DNA of 64,000 nucleotides from Ornithinibacillus caprae (GTDB lineage Bacteria > Bacillota > Bacilli > Bacillales > Amphibacillaceae): contig NZ_WOCA01000003.1 of assembly GCF_009728145.1 (NCBI RefSeq), positions 186,001-250,000 of the forward strand. Reading direction: 5' to 3'. The notes under the pieces were generated by a model. That model saw nothing but the letters and a program-made list of their open reading frames with translations, had not been told where the DNA came from and did not search any database. Positions 49,835 through 59,500 of this stretch are shown here, one piece after another. How positions within the stretch are numbered: the first letter of the stretch is position 1; every line of letters starts with the position of its first letter. Made by a program: the position numbers and the translations under genes.

Positions 49835-50646
49835 TTATCTTTTCTGGTTAAAAATCCCTTTCTGCATACGTAGTACACAACCATTTTGCTCAAAATTATG
49901 GATCATTCCTTTATTATGAATATCCGTACTTCCAACATAATAATGAGCATGAAAGTGATTTTTTAAATCTTCAAGGAGATCTTATGGGTATCAGTACCTA
50001 AACCTTTGCCTCTCATAGGAAGAGTTATTCCCAAATAAAACAACCTACCTTCATCCTCTGTTCCCATTTCAATATGAGGAATACTTATACCAACCATTGT
50101 CCTTTATAAAATAATAACAATGCGTGCACCATTTTTTCACCAAGCTCTACTTCTAATGAATTCATTACTTGATCCATGGACTGCTGCTCGTTTTTATTGG
50201 CAGTGCCATTCCTACAAAGCTTATATAAAGTGAATCGGACATTTACGGGCAGTTGATCCCCCGCTTAACCTCCTTGGTTTCACTTCGTAAGTTTGAAGTG
50301 GCGGTTTTACAGCCCGTTATATGCGGGATAAATCAGCAAATTGTTGGTCACTTATTCTACCTTCATCCAATAAATAACTACGTATATCCATTTTTATTTC
50401 AGGTAAATGATCAAGCAACGATGGATATTCAACAATAGTTTATATCTTGTGAAAAGCTCTTTCGTACATCCAATCCTCATACTCCTCCCCCATTAATACA
50501 GAAAGGAAACATACATTCTCTATCTTCCAGTATTGACTTAATTATTGAATCTGCCTCAGATAGTCTTCTTGATTACTATCATTTTTTTCTATCTGATCTA
50601 CTAACCAATACTCTTTTTTACCTTTTATAATATTAAATAATTTCAT
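49835..50646 (-). pseudogene. GNAT acetyltransferase-like pseudogene, split by a family-2 repeat
   Basis: The 5' part starts at ATG 50646 (GAGGTGA upstream) with MKLFNIIKGKKEYWLVDQIE and runs with several frameshifts and stops to about 50340. The family-2 repeat R4 then interrupts it. The 3' part resumes near 50228 (MDQVMNSLEVELGEKMVHAL, then IPHIEMGTEDEGRLFYLGIT with LPMRGKGLGT, the acetyl-CoA loop) and ends at 49835. At least three frame changes make it non-functional. Confidence 0.75.
50229..50333 (+). repeat. Modular structured repeat, family 2, copy R4 (lacks 5' hairpin)
   Basis: AGTGAATC is joined directly to CGGACATTTACGGGCAGTTG, so the 5' hairpin and middle block are deleted. The 3' module is intact: CGGGC pairs with GCCCG, ending TATATGCGGGATAAA. 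It lies within the reading frame of the GNAT pseudogene. Confidence 0.75.
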
Positions 50647-50734
50647 TTTGTGTCACCTCATTGTTTCATGTTTATTCCACTAAACTTTGGTAACAATAAC
50701 CACATATTCATTATGACATATAAGGAGAGAGAAC

Positions 50735-52120
50735 ATGTCACTTTCCGAAAATTTTCGCACGGAAAAAGATACGTTAGGAACAATAAAAGTTCCTAAAGAT
50801 GCTTATTATGGTGCTCAAACACAACGAGCGATTGAAAACTTTCAAATTAGTAATAAACGATTTCCTCGTTCTATTATTCGTGCACAGGGATTAATAAAAG
50901 CTTCCGCTGCTGCAACAAATATGGATTTGGAAATATTGCCTCCAACGATTGGGAAGGCAATAATCCAGGCTGCTGAGGAGGTTGTCAACGGAAAATGGGA
51001 TGATCAATTTGTATTAGATGTCTACCAAGCTGGAGCTGGAACTTCACAGAATATGAATGTAAATGAAGTAATTGCTAATCGGGCTACGGAGCTAATGGAC
51101 CCACGTTCAGGTGTGGAGCGAATCCATCCAAATGATCACGTAAATAAGAATCAATCCACAAATGACACGTTTCATGCAGCAATGCAAATTGCCGCTATTG
51201 AAATGATCAATGAAAAACTCCTTCCGATTTTGCAGGATCTATATAAGGAATTGGATAGAAAGGCAACTGAATTTATGCCAATAGTTAAATCCGGTCGTAC
51301 CCATCTACATGATGCAGTTCCAATGCGATTAGGACAAGAATTTTCTGGCTATGCAGAAACCATTCATTCTCTCATTAAACAGCTGCAGCATTCTGCAGAT
51401 AAATTATATGAAGTTGGTTTAGGTGGAAATGCAATTGGAACAAAAGGAAATGTGCACCCAGATTATCATGCCAAAATAATAGAGGAAATTAACAGAAGAA
51501 CCAATCTACCTTTCCGTCAACCGAAAGTAATTTTTGAATTCATGCAAAATACTGGTGCTCCGATTCGTGTCATGACCACACTAAAGGAGATCTCAGTCCA
51601 CCTTATCAAAATCACTAGTGATTTAAGATTATTAGCTTCTGGGCCACGAACTGGTTTGGCTGAAATAACCTTACCATCTGTTCAACCTGGATCTACAATT
51701 ATGCCTGGAAAAGTAAATCCAGCAATTCTAGAAATGACACATATGGTTTGCTGTCAGGTGATTGGGTATGAAACAGCAGTTGCAACAGCGGGAACAGCTA
51801 GTCAATTAGAAATAAATGTCATGATGCCACTAATTGCCTATACCCTACTAGAATCAATTGATATTATGTATCATGCTGTATCAACACTTATTTCCAAGTG
51901 TATAAGCGGAATTCAGGGTAACGAGAATATTTGTAAACAGTTTATGGAATCAAGCTTAGCCCTTGTTACTGCACTTAGTCCCATTATGGGCTATGATCGT
52001 GCATCACAAATTGGGAAAGAAGCAGATGAAAAAAACATAACAATCAAACAAACACTAGAACAAAAAGGCTTACTTACACCTGAAATAGAAAAAGCACTGG
52101 AACCAAAAGGCTTGATATAG
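50735..52120 (+). CDS. Aspartate ammonia-lyase (fumarase/aspartase family)
   Basis: 461 residues. The superfamily signature GSTIMPGKVNP lies near residue 320; GAGTSQNMNVNEV and HPNDHVNKNQSTNDT line the active site. The early VPKDAYYGAQTQRAIENF and DVYQAGAGTS favour aspartase (L-aspartate to fumarate and ammonia) over fumarase, but the pair is hard to tell apart by eye. It would feed fumarate to anaerobic or nitrate-dependent metabolism. It is followed 77 bp later by the nitrate-transporter gene. ATG 50735 after GGAGAGAG. Confidence 0.88.
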   Translation: MSLSENFRTEKDTLGTIKVPKDAYYGAQTQRAIENFQISNKRFPRSIIRAQGLIKASAAATNMDLEILPPTIGKAIIQAAEEVVNGKWDDQFVLDVYQAGAGTSQNMNVNEVIANRATELMDPRSGVERIHPNDHVNKNQSTNDTFHAAMQIAAIEMINEKLLPILQDLYKELDRKATEFMPIVKSGRTHLHDAVPMRLGQEFSGYAETIHSLIKQLQHSADKLYEVGLGGNAIGTKGNVHPDYHAKIIEEINRRTNLPFRQPKVIFEFMQNTGAPIRVMTTLKEISVHLIKITSDLRLLASGPRTGLAEITLPSVQPGSTIMPGKVNPAILEMTHMVCCQVIGYETAVATAGTASQLEINVMMPLIAYTLLESIDIMYHAVSTLISKCISGIQGNENICKQFMESSLALVTALSPIMGYDRASQIGKEADEKNITIKQTLEQKGLLTPEIEKALEPKGLI

Positions 52121-52197
52121 AGGGGAAAACTATTTCTACATGGTCCTTAATAAATTTTATCAACCACTAATAAACAAAGCTTGAAAGGGTGATAGAT

Positions 52198-53700
52198 ATG
52201 AAAAAACCAGGACTACAGCTCGGATTACAAACTTCTGGCCTCTTTATTGGTTTTATGATATGGGTGTTAATTTCATCATTAATGTCCTATATACAAACCG
52301 ATATTGCGTTAACATCAGGGCAAGCCTCCTTAGTAACTGCGATTCCAGTTATCCTGGGTTCGTTAGCCCGTATCCCGATAGGTTTCTATACGGATAGATT
52401 AGGTGCTAGAAACATGTTCCTAATCAGCTTTCTCATTCTTCTATTTCCTGTCTTTTATATTAGTATCGCAACTTCGTTTGTTGATTTAGTAATCGGTGGA
52501 TTAATACTTGGTGTTGGTGGAGCCACTTTTTCAATTGGTGTTACTTCCTTACCTAAATATTATCCAAAAGAAAAACATGGCTTTATTAATGGCGTTTACG
52601 GAGTAGGAAATATCGGAACCGCTATCACTACATTCGGTGCACCAATGATTGCAGAAGTATTCGGATGGCAAAACGCTGTACGTTCATTCATCATATTGTT
52701 AATAATTATTGCTGCACTTGTGTTCATATTCGGAGACAGAAGAGAATCGACAACAAAAAATTCTTTAGTTGAGCAGGTTAAAGGGGTTTATCAAAATGCA
52801 ACATTATGGTTTCTCTGTTTATTCTATTTTATAACCTTTGGGGCATTTGTTGCTTTTACGATGTTTTTACCAAGTTTTCTCGTTGAAAACTTTGAATTAA
52901 CCCCAGTAGATGCAGGAATCCGTACAGCTATCTTTATAATCATTGCGACGTTACTTCGTCCTGTTGGTGGACTCTTAGCAGATAAATTTAATGCATTTAT
53001 TATTTTAATGTTTGTTTTTATTGGTGTCGCGCTATCTGGAATACTATTGTCTTTTTCCCCAGACATTATCTGGTACACTGTTGGATCTCTTGCTGTTGCT
53101 ATAACGGTTGGGATTGGTAATGGTACCGTCTTTAAGCTAGTACCACTATACTTTTCTAAACAAGCAGGGATTGTAAACGGAATCGTCTCAGCAATGGGAG
53201 GATTAGGAGGATTCTTCCCTCCTCTACTCCTAACGGCTGTTAGTAATATAACTGGTCAACATGCTATCGCCTTTATGCTACTATCTGAATTTGCGTTAGT
53301 AAGCTTTGTAATTGTCATATTCATGTACTATCAAGACCAAATGAATATTGAAAGACAAATCATTGAAGGAACAGCAGAAGGAATTATGATTACAGACAAA
53401 AATGGAGTTATTAAGAATGTTAACGCTGCCTTCACACGTATCACCGGTTATTCGAAGGAAGAAGCCGTTGGAAATACGCCTAGTCTACTTCAATCAGGTA
53501 AGCATGATGCTGGTTTTTATAAGAATATGTGGATGACAGTGGAAGAGCAAGGATTTTGGGAAGGAGAAATACACAATAAACGAAAAAATGGAGAAATATA
53601 CTCTGAGCTACTTACAATTAGCCCAGTAAAAAATAATGTTGGTGTTACGAAGTATTATGTTGGTATTTTTAATGATACTTCTTCAGTAAATAGACCATAG
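52198..53700 (+). CDS. narK: NarK-type nitrate/nitrite MFS transporter fused to a PAS domain
   Basis: 500 residues from ATG 52198 (AAAGGGTG upstream). About twelve helices fill residues 8-375 with the nitrate-porter marks IPIGFYTDRLGARNMF and GVYGVGNIGTAITTFGAPMI. The usual NarK ends there (~395 residues). Here a linker leads into a complete PAS domain at about 383-497 (EGIMITDKNGVIKNVNAAFT, ITGYSKEEAVG, then WEGEIHNKRKNGEIYSE). The fusion suggests that transport is modulated by a cytosolic signal, perhaps redox or ligand. It converges on the nar operon. Confidence 0.88.
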   Translation: MKKPGLQLGLQTSGLFIGFMIWVLISSLMSYIQTDIALTSGQASLVTAIPVILGSLARIPIGFYTDRLGARNMFLISFLILLFPVFYISIATSFVDLVIGGLILGVGGATFSIGVTSLPKYYPKEKHGFINGVYGVGNIGTAITTFGAPMIAEVFGWQNAVRSFIILLIIIAALVFIFGDRRESTTKNSLVEQVKGVYQNATLWFLCLFYFITFGAFVAFTMFLPSFLVENFELTPVDAGIRTAIFIIIATLLRPVGGLLADKFNAFIILMFVFIGVALSGILLSFSPDIIWYTVGSLAVAITVGIGNGTVFKLVPLYFSKQAGIVNGIVSAMGGLGGFFPPLLLTAVSNITGQHAIAFMLLSEFALVSFVIVIFMYYQDQMNIERQIIEGTAEGIMITDKNGVIKNVNAAFTRITGYSKEEAVGNTPSLLQSGKHDAGFYKNMWMTVEEQGFWEGEIHNKRKNGEIYSELLTISPVKNNVGVTKYYVGIFNDTSSVNRP

Positions 53701-53714
53701 TAAAGACATGAAAA

Positions 53715-53744
53715 GACCTGACGTACCAAGTTGTCAGGTCAATT
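53715..53744. terminator. Bidirectional terminator between narK and narI
   Basis: GACCTGAC (53715-53722) pairs with GTCAGGTC (53733-53740); TTTT follows on the - strand and AATTTATT on the + strand. Confidence 0.85.
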
Positions 53745-53753
53745 TATTCTCCA

Positions 53754-54449
53754 TTATAATCCCTGTCTTTTATAATTAGACCTGGATCGATATTGCTGAG
53801 GTGGTCTTGTTGGATATTTAATAGGGATACTAAATATGTGTACTAATTTGGTAAAGGGAATGGACGCAAACAAAGCAAATGCAGCTATCACGTGAATTTT
53901 AAAAATCATAGGAACATTTTCCATTAAATCATATCTAGGTTGAAACATAAACAAACTACGAAACCACGGACCAATAGTTAAACGATATTCATATTCTACA
54001 ACTGTTGTATTATAAATAATGGTCATATAGGTTCCAGTCGCTGCCACAAAAAGCACAGCTAGCACAGCGAAAAAGTCTGAAAAAGTTGCTTTTATACGAA
54101 CAGGATCAATCGTTATTTTTCGAATTAACAATATAACCACCCCTGCTACAACCATTAAACCGACAAGTCCTCCGCCATATATTGCTCCAAAATGATACGC
54201 ATGATCAGAAATCCCAAGAGCATGATAAAATTCGATTGGAATAACCATCCCCATTACATGTCCAATAAATGCGAATATAATCCCCCAATGAAATAACGGG
54301 GAACCAAACCGAAGCCATTTTTTCTCCAAAAACTCTGTAGAAGGTGCTGCCCACGTTAGTTGCCTAAAGGCATAACGATAAAGAAGGCCTAAAATCATGA
54401 TCGTTACTGTTATATACGGGAATATGACCCACCAGAAAATCCCGGTCAT
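53754..54449 (-). CDS. narI: Respiratory nitrate reductase gamma subunit (cytochrome b)
   Basis: 231 residues with five membrane helices. Histidines placed for two b-type haems are seen in SPLFHWGIIFAFIGHVMGM and, near the C-terminus, in MIFKIHVIAAFALFASIPFTKLVH. NarI passes electrons from menaquinol to NarH. I start it at ATG 54449, behind GAGGAGGGG. It is the last gene of the nar operon, 34 bp after narJ. Confidence 0.95.
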   Translation of the reverse strand: MTGIFWWVIFPYITVTIMILGLLYRYAFRQLTWAAPSTEFLEKKWLRFGSPLFHWGIIFAFIGHVMGMVIPIEFYHALGISDHAYHFGAIYGGGLVGLMVVAGVVILLIRKITIDPVRIKATFSDFFAVLAVLFVAATGTYMTIIYNTTVVEYEYRLTIGPWFRSLFMFQPRYDLMENVPMIFKIHVIAAFALFASIPFTKLVHIFSIPIKYPTRPPQQYRSRSNYKRQGL

Positions 54450-54483
54450 AAACACCCCTCCTCTTGAAATATAATTGGATACC

Positions 54484-55086
54484 TTACTGATACATAATCG
54501 GACAAGGTAATTCTTCTAAGTCTGCATCTTCCCGGTTGTTCTCCAATTCTTCTATTTCTTCTTTCGTCGGGTTTGGAAACACATGATCCATAAGTAAACT
54601 AAAAAGACCAGCGTATGGATTTGCCAAGTCAAGATTTTTTATAATCCGTTTGATACCAACCCCCATACGACTTATTAGTCTTTCTTTATCTTTGGAAGGA
54701 GGGGCAACAGATAAAAACTCTAGGAGCATCGGGATATAATCCCCTAGCTCCTTGTTTTCTATTTCAAAACCAGCCTGTTTAATAATATTTTGCAATCGAA
54801 TCAAAGCAGCCCCTCTTCTTGAACTGTCACCTAGTTCATGTGCAGTTAAATATAATCCTGTCTTTGTTTTCAAATCAAATGTGTTTACATATAGTTCTTG
54901 AATTTCCTTTTGTGAGAGCAGCTTAAAAGAGAGAAAGGTTTTCTTCCATTCCGCCCTCACCTTTTCAGATTCTAATGATTCGTAAACAAGTGCATTTAAT
55001 TCTTTTAGATCACTTTTAAAATGGTCTGAAGGATAACCTAATAAACGAGAAACACTTATTAATAAAATTCGTTTATCCCGATTCAT
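54484..55086 (-). CDS. narJ: Nitrate reductase assembly chaperone (delta)
   Basis: 200 residues, all-helical, with the TorD/NarJ pattern: SVSRLLGYPSDHFKSDL, the central LYLTAHELGDSSRRGAALIR and ELGDYIPMLLEFLSVAP. It helps insert the molybdenum cofactor into NarG and is not part of the final enzyme. ATG 55086 overlaps the narH stop by 14 bp, so translation is coupled. Confidence 0.95.
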   Translation of the reverse strand: MNRDKRILLISVSRLLGYPSDHFKSDLKELNALVYESLESEKVRAEWKKTFLSFKLLSQKEIQELYVNTFDLKTKTGLYLTAHELGDSSRRGAALIRLQNIIKQAGFEIENKELGDYIPMLLEFLSVAPPSKDKERLISRMGVGIKRIIKNLDLANPYAGLFSLLMDHVFPNPTKEEIEELENNREDADLEELPCPIMYQ

Positions 55087-56593
55087 AATTTTTTTCTCTC
55101 GCTTTCATATAACCAAATGTTGGGTGCAGACCTTCTTGTGGAGCTAAATCTTCTAGACTACACGTGCCTTGCTTGTAATGTAAGTCATCGTCCATTTCTC
55201 TTCTACCAGTTGGAATCACATAACGTTCATCATATTTGGCAATTCCTAATAAGCGAGCCATCTCTTCAATTTCCTCGGGGCTAGTATTCGCTTGTTTTAC
55301 CAATTCACTTTGCTTAAATTCATCAACGCCACCAACAGTTTTTCCTCGCATGTATACCCGCATTGCAGACAATTTCAAGAGCACCTTACGTACGACCTCC
55401 TTATCGTCTGCAGCTAAAATAGAAGCTAAGTATTCTACTGGGATCCGCATTTGATCAACAGCAGGAATATAACCATCTGTGTTTAATTCATCCTCATTTG
55501 TAATATGATTCATAATTGGACTTAGTGGCGGTACATACCAAACCATTGGCATGGTGCGATACTCTGGATGCAATGGTAGTGCAATTTTCCATTTCATCGC
55601 CATCTTATACACAGGTGATTCCTTTGCCGCCTCTAACCAAGCGTCATTAATTCCAGCTTCTCTTGCCTCAGATTGTACCTTAGGGTCAAATGGATCTAAA
55701 AAGCAAGATAGCTGTGCTTCATATAAATCTTGCGGGTCTTCTACAGAAGCCGCTTCTTTCACTTTATCCGCATCATACAGTACAACCCCAATATAACGAA
55801 TTCGACCGACACAGGTCTCCGAACAAATCGTTGGTAACCCAGCTTCTGTTCGTGGATAACAGAAATTACATTTTTCTGCCTTGTGAGTATTCCAATTGTA
55901 ATAAACCTTGTGGTATGGGCAGCCATTTTGGCAAAAACGCCAACCACGACAGGCATCATGATCTACTAGGACGATTCCATCTTCATCACGCTTGTACAAG
56001 GCACCCGATGGACAAGAAGCTACACAGGATGGATTTAAACAGTGTTCACAAATCCTTGGTAAATACATCATGAAGGTTTTTTCATATTCCATCTTAATAT
56101 GTTCTTGCATCTTTTCTACGTTTGGGTCGAGTGGAACAATTTCACTCCCACCCGCCAAATCATCATCCCAGTTGGAACCCCATTCTGGTTTATCCATGTA
56201 TTTACCAGTAACTTGTGATTTCGGTCTTGCTACTGGAAGATGGTCGCTTTTTGGACTATGAATCAGATGATCGTAGTCATAAGTCCATGGTTCATAAAAG
56301 TCTTCCATTTCTGCCATGTTCGGATTATAAAATATATTTGCCAGCTTCGATATTGGCCCACCTGCTCTAAGTTTTAACTTTCCATTATTCAGTTCCCAAC
56401 CACCTTTATAGCGGTCTGTGTCTTCCCAGCGTTTTGGATATCCTGGTCCTGGTCTGGTTTCAACATTATTGAACCACATATATTCCGTACCAGGACGGTT
56501 AGTCCAAGTGTTTTTGCATGTTACCGAGCAGGTATGACAGCCAATACATTTATCTAAATGCATGACCATGGCAACCTGTGCCTTAATTCTCAA
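55073..56593 (-). CDS. narH: Respiratory nitrate reductase beta subunit (Fe-S)
   Basis: 506 residues. Four cysteine groups hold the clusters: CIGCHTCSVTCKNTW, CEHCLNPSCVASCP, CRGWRFCQNGCPYH (with Trp in the place that makes a 3Fe-4S centre) and CNFCYPRTEAGLPTICSETC. It carries electrons from NarI to NarG. The start is TTG 56593, 9 bp after GGAGG, overlapping the end of narG by 11 bp. Confidence 0.95.
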   Translation of the reverse strand: MRIKAQVAMVMHLDKCIGCHTCSVTCKNTWTNRPGTEYMWFNNVETRPGPGYPKRWEDTDRYKGGWELNNGKLKLRAGGPISKLANIFYNPNMAEMEDFYEPWTYDYDHLIHSPKSDHLPVARPKSQVTGKYMDKPEWGSNWDDDLAGGSEIVPLDPNVEKMQEHIKMEYEKTFMMYLPRICEHCLNPSCVASCPSGALYKRDEDGIVLVDHDACRGWRFCQNGCPYHKVYYNWNTHKAEKCNFCYPRTEAGLPTICSETCVGRIRYIGVVLYDADKVKEAASVEDPQDLYEAQLSCFLDPFDPKVQSEAREAGINDAWLEAAKESPVYKMAMKWKIALPLHPEYRTMPMVWYVPPLSPIMNHITNEDELNTDGYIPAVDQMRIPVEYLASILAADDKEVVRKVLLKLSAMRVYMRGKTVGGVDEFKQSELVKQANTSPEEIEEMARLLGIAKYDERYVIPTGRREMDDDLHYKQGTCSLEDLAPQEGLHPTFGYMKAREKNYESG

Positions 56594-59500
56594 GCCAATC
56601 AACCTCCTTCAGCTTTCTGATAACAGCCATCGTGTCTCGCTGATGACCGGTTGGGCCATAGTAGTTAAATCCATAACTTAATTGTGAATAACCACCAATC
56701 ATATGCGTTGGTTTCAACGTAATACGTGTAACACTGTTATGCGTACCACCACGTTTTTTATTAATGGTTGTCCCTGGTACTCCCATCGTTCGGTCTTGTG
56801 CATGGTACATGTAAACCATCCCTTTAGGAATTCGGTAGGTTAACACAGCTCTAGCAGCAATAACCCCATTACGGTTATATACTTCAATAAAGTCATTATC
56901 CTTAATTCCAATGGACTTACCATCCTCTTCATTCATCCATACGACCTGCCAACCTCTAAATAATTGGACCATCGGCGTTGCTTCGGTGAACATCGTATGA
57001 ATTCCCCATTTTTGGTGAGGGGTTAAATACCGTACTATTAACGATTGACCATCATCTTCTATACCTTTTTCATTTTTCATAAATGGCCCTTTTGTAAGTG
57101 GTGGCAAATACAATGGCAATGCTTCACCGAAGTCCAACATCATCTCATGATCCAGGTAAAAACTTTGTCTACCCGTTAATGTTCGCCATGGAATGTTGTA
57201 TTCAGTGTTTACAGTAAATGGGGAATATCTTCTACCATCCTTCTCCATACCACTCCACATTGGTGTAGATATAGAAGTTCGTGGTTGAATCGTTAAAGAC
57301 CGTAGAGTAAAATCCTCTTCCTCTCGATTTTCAGCAATTTCGGTTAGTTTTTGCCCTGTTTTTGCCTCCATCGATTTCCAACCTTCAACTGCCCGCTTTC
57401 CATTGGTTGCACCTGACATCAGCAAAATTGCGTCGATTGCCTTTTTATCAGTAAGTAAATCTGGATTTCCTTTCCCGATTCCATCTCGTTTAGATGTACC
57501 TAGACGATCTTTTAACTCTTCAAAAACCTTATCTCCAGGAAGTTTTACTCCTTTTCCTCCATACCCCTTCTTCATATTCGGTCCAATTGTCGTCATTTTT
57601 TGATAAACGTTTGGATAGTCACGAGTAACAATTTTTAGATTGGGCATCGTTTTTCCTGGTATTGCCTCTACTTCTCCTGTTCGCCAATCCTTGATCTTGC
57701 CATGAACTTGTGCAATTTCATCTGGCGAATCATGTCCAAGTGGTCGCATTAACAATTCTTCCTTGGCAGGTAGATGGTCTTCCGCCAGTTCTGAAAACAC
57801 CTTGGCAATTTCTCTAAATGAATCCCAATCACTTTTTGCTTCCCAAGGTGGAGAAATCGCAGCATTAAATGGGTGGATAAATGGATGCATGTCCGTACTG
57901 CTAATATCAAATTTTTCATACCAGGTTGCAGTAGGAAGAACGATATCCGAAAACAGGCCTGAGCTAGTCATACGAAAATCGATACTAACAAATAAATCTG
58001 TTTTCCCTTCTGGTGGTACATCGGATACATTTACGGCCTCTGGTTGCCAGGAATGCTCGGTATCCGTCATGACCTGATTATCTCCACCAATTAAGTGTTT
58101 CGCAAAATATTCATGACCTTTTCCACTATCCCCTAACAAGTTTGAACGCCAGTTAAAGAACACTCTTGGGAAATTTCTTGGATCGTCGGGATTCTCAATC
58201 GACCACTCAATCTCACCAGCTTTAATTTTTTTCACAACATCCTCAATGATTTCCTTCTCATCTTTTGCACCTTGTTCCCTGCTTTCCTTCACTATATCAA
58301 TGGAGTTTTGTGAGAACTGTGGAAATGATGGAAGCCATCCTAATCTTGCAGAAAGTGCATTTACATCTGCCGGATGCATGTGATTGTATTTCCCGTTCCA
58401 TGCAGATTTCTTTTGATTACTTTCTGTTTCATAGCGAAACTGTTCCGTTGCAAAATAAAAAAATGAGGTACCATTTTGTAGTCTTGGGATGTTCCCCCAA
58501 TCACTTACAAAAGAAACTAAATTCCAGCCCTCTACCGGACGCACTTTTTCTTGACCTACATAATGAGCCCAACCTCCTCCGTTCACTCCTTGTGAACCTG
58601 TAAGGAGAATAAGATTAAGTATCGAGCGATAAATTTGATCACTATGATACCAGTGATTGGTTCCACCACCCATAGCAATCATGGATTTTCCTTTGGTACG
58701 GGCAGCATTATCGGCAAATTCTTTTGCAATTTTAATTACATGATTTCGATTTACACCAGTTATGCTTTCCTGCCATGCTGGTGTATATGGCTTTTCATCG
58801 TTGTAATCTTTCGGATAATCACCAGGTAACTGACGATCTACCCCAACATGTGCCATCATTAAATCGTAAACTGTTGTAACTTTTAATTCGTTGCCAATAT
58901 GATCTTTCAAATGCTTTACTGGTACTCCTCTAGTCACTGCTCCACCTTCTTCATCAGCAAAATACGGAAAAGTAACTTGAGTAATTTCATCAGATGCATC
59001 AATAAAGCTTAGCTTCGGATCAATTGGAGATCCATCATCTTTTTTCATTTCTAGATTCCACTTATTTCCGTTATCCCAGCGGAATCCCTGGCTACCATTT
59101 GGAATTTCGATTTGGTTAGCGTTTTCATCCCAGACAGCAGTTTTCCATTCTCCGAGCTTGTGAGAGTCATAAATATCTGAAGCTCGAAGGAATCGGTCGG
59201 TTCGATATTCATCCCCGTGTTCTCTTAAAATCACTAGAAATGGTAGGTCGGTAAAACGCTTTACATAGTCAATAAAATATGATGTTTGTTGTTTGACATA
59301 GAACTCCGTTAAGATAACGTGTGTCATTGCCATCGCTAATGCTCCGTCTGTTCCTGCACGGGCAGGCAACCAAACATCAGCAAATTTTTCATATTCGGCA
59401 TAGTCAGGACTAACTCCAACTACTTTCGTTCCGTTGTATCTTGCCTCTACCATAAAATGGGCATCGGGGGTTCTCGTCTGTGGTAAATTGGTGCCCCAAA

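Noticed and set aside
55690-56073. Plus-strand frame of 127 codons within narH
   Set aside because: Opposite to the cysteine-rich narH coding sequence and without a ribosome site.
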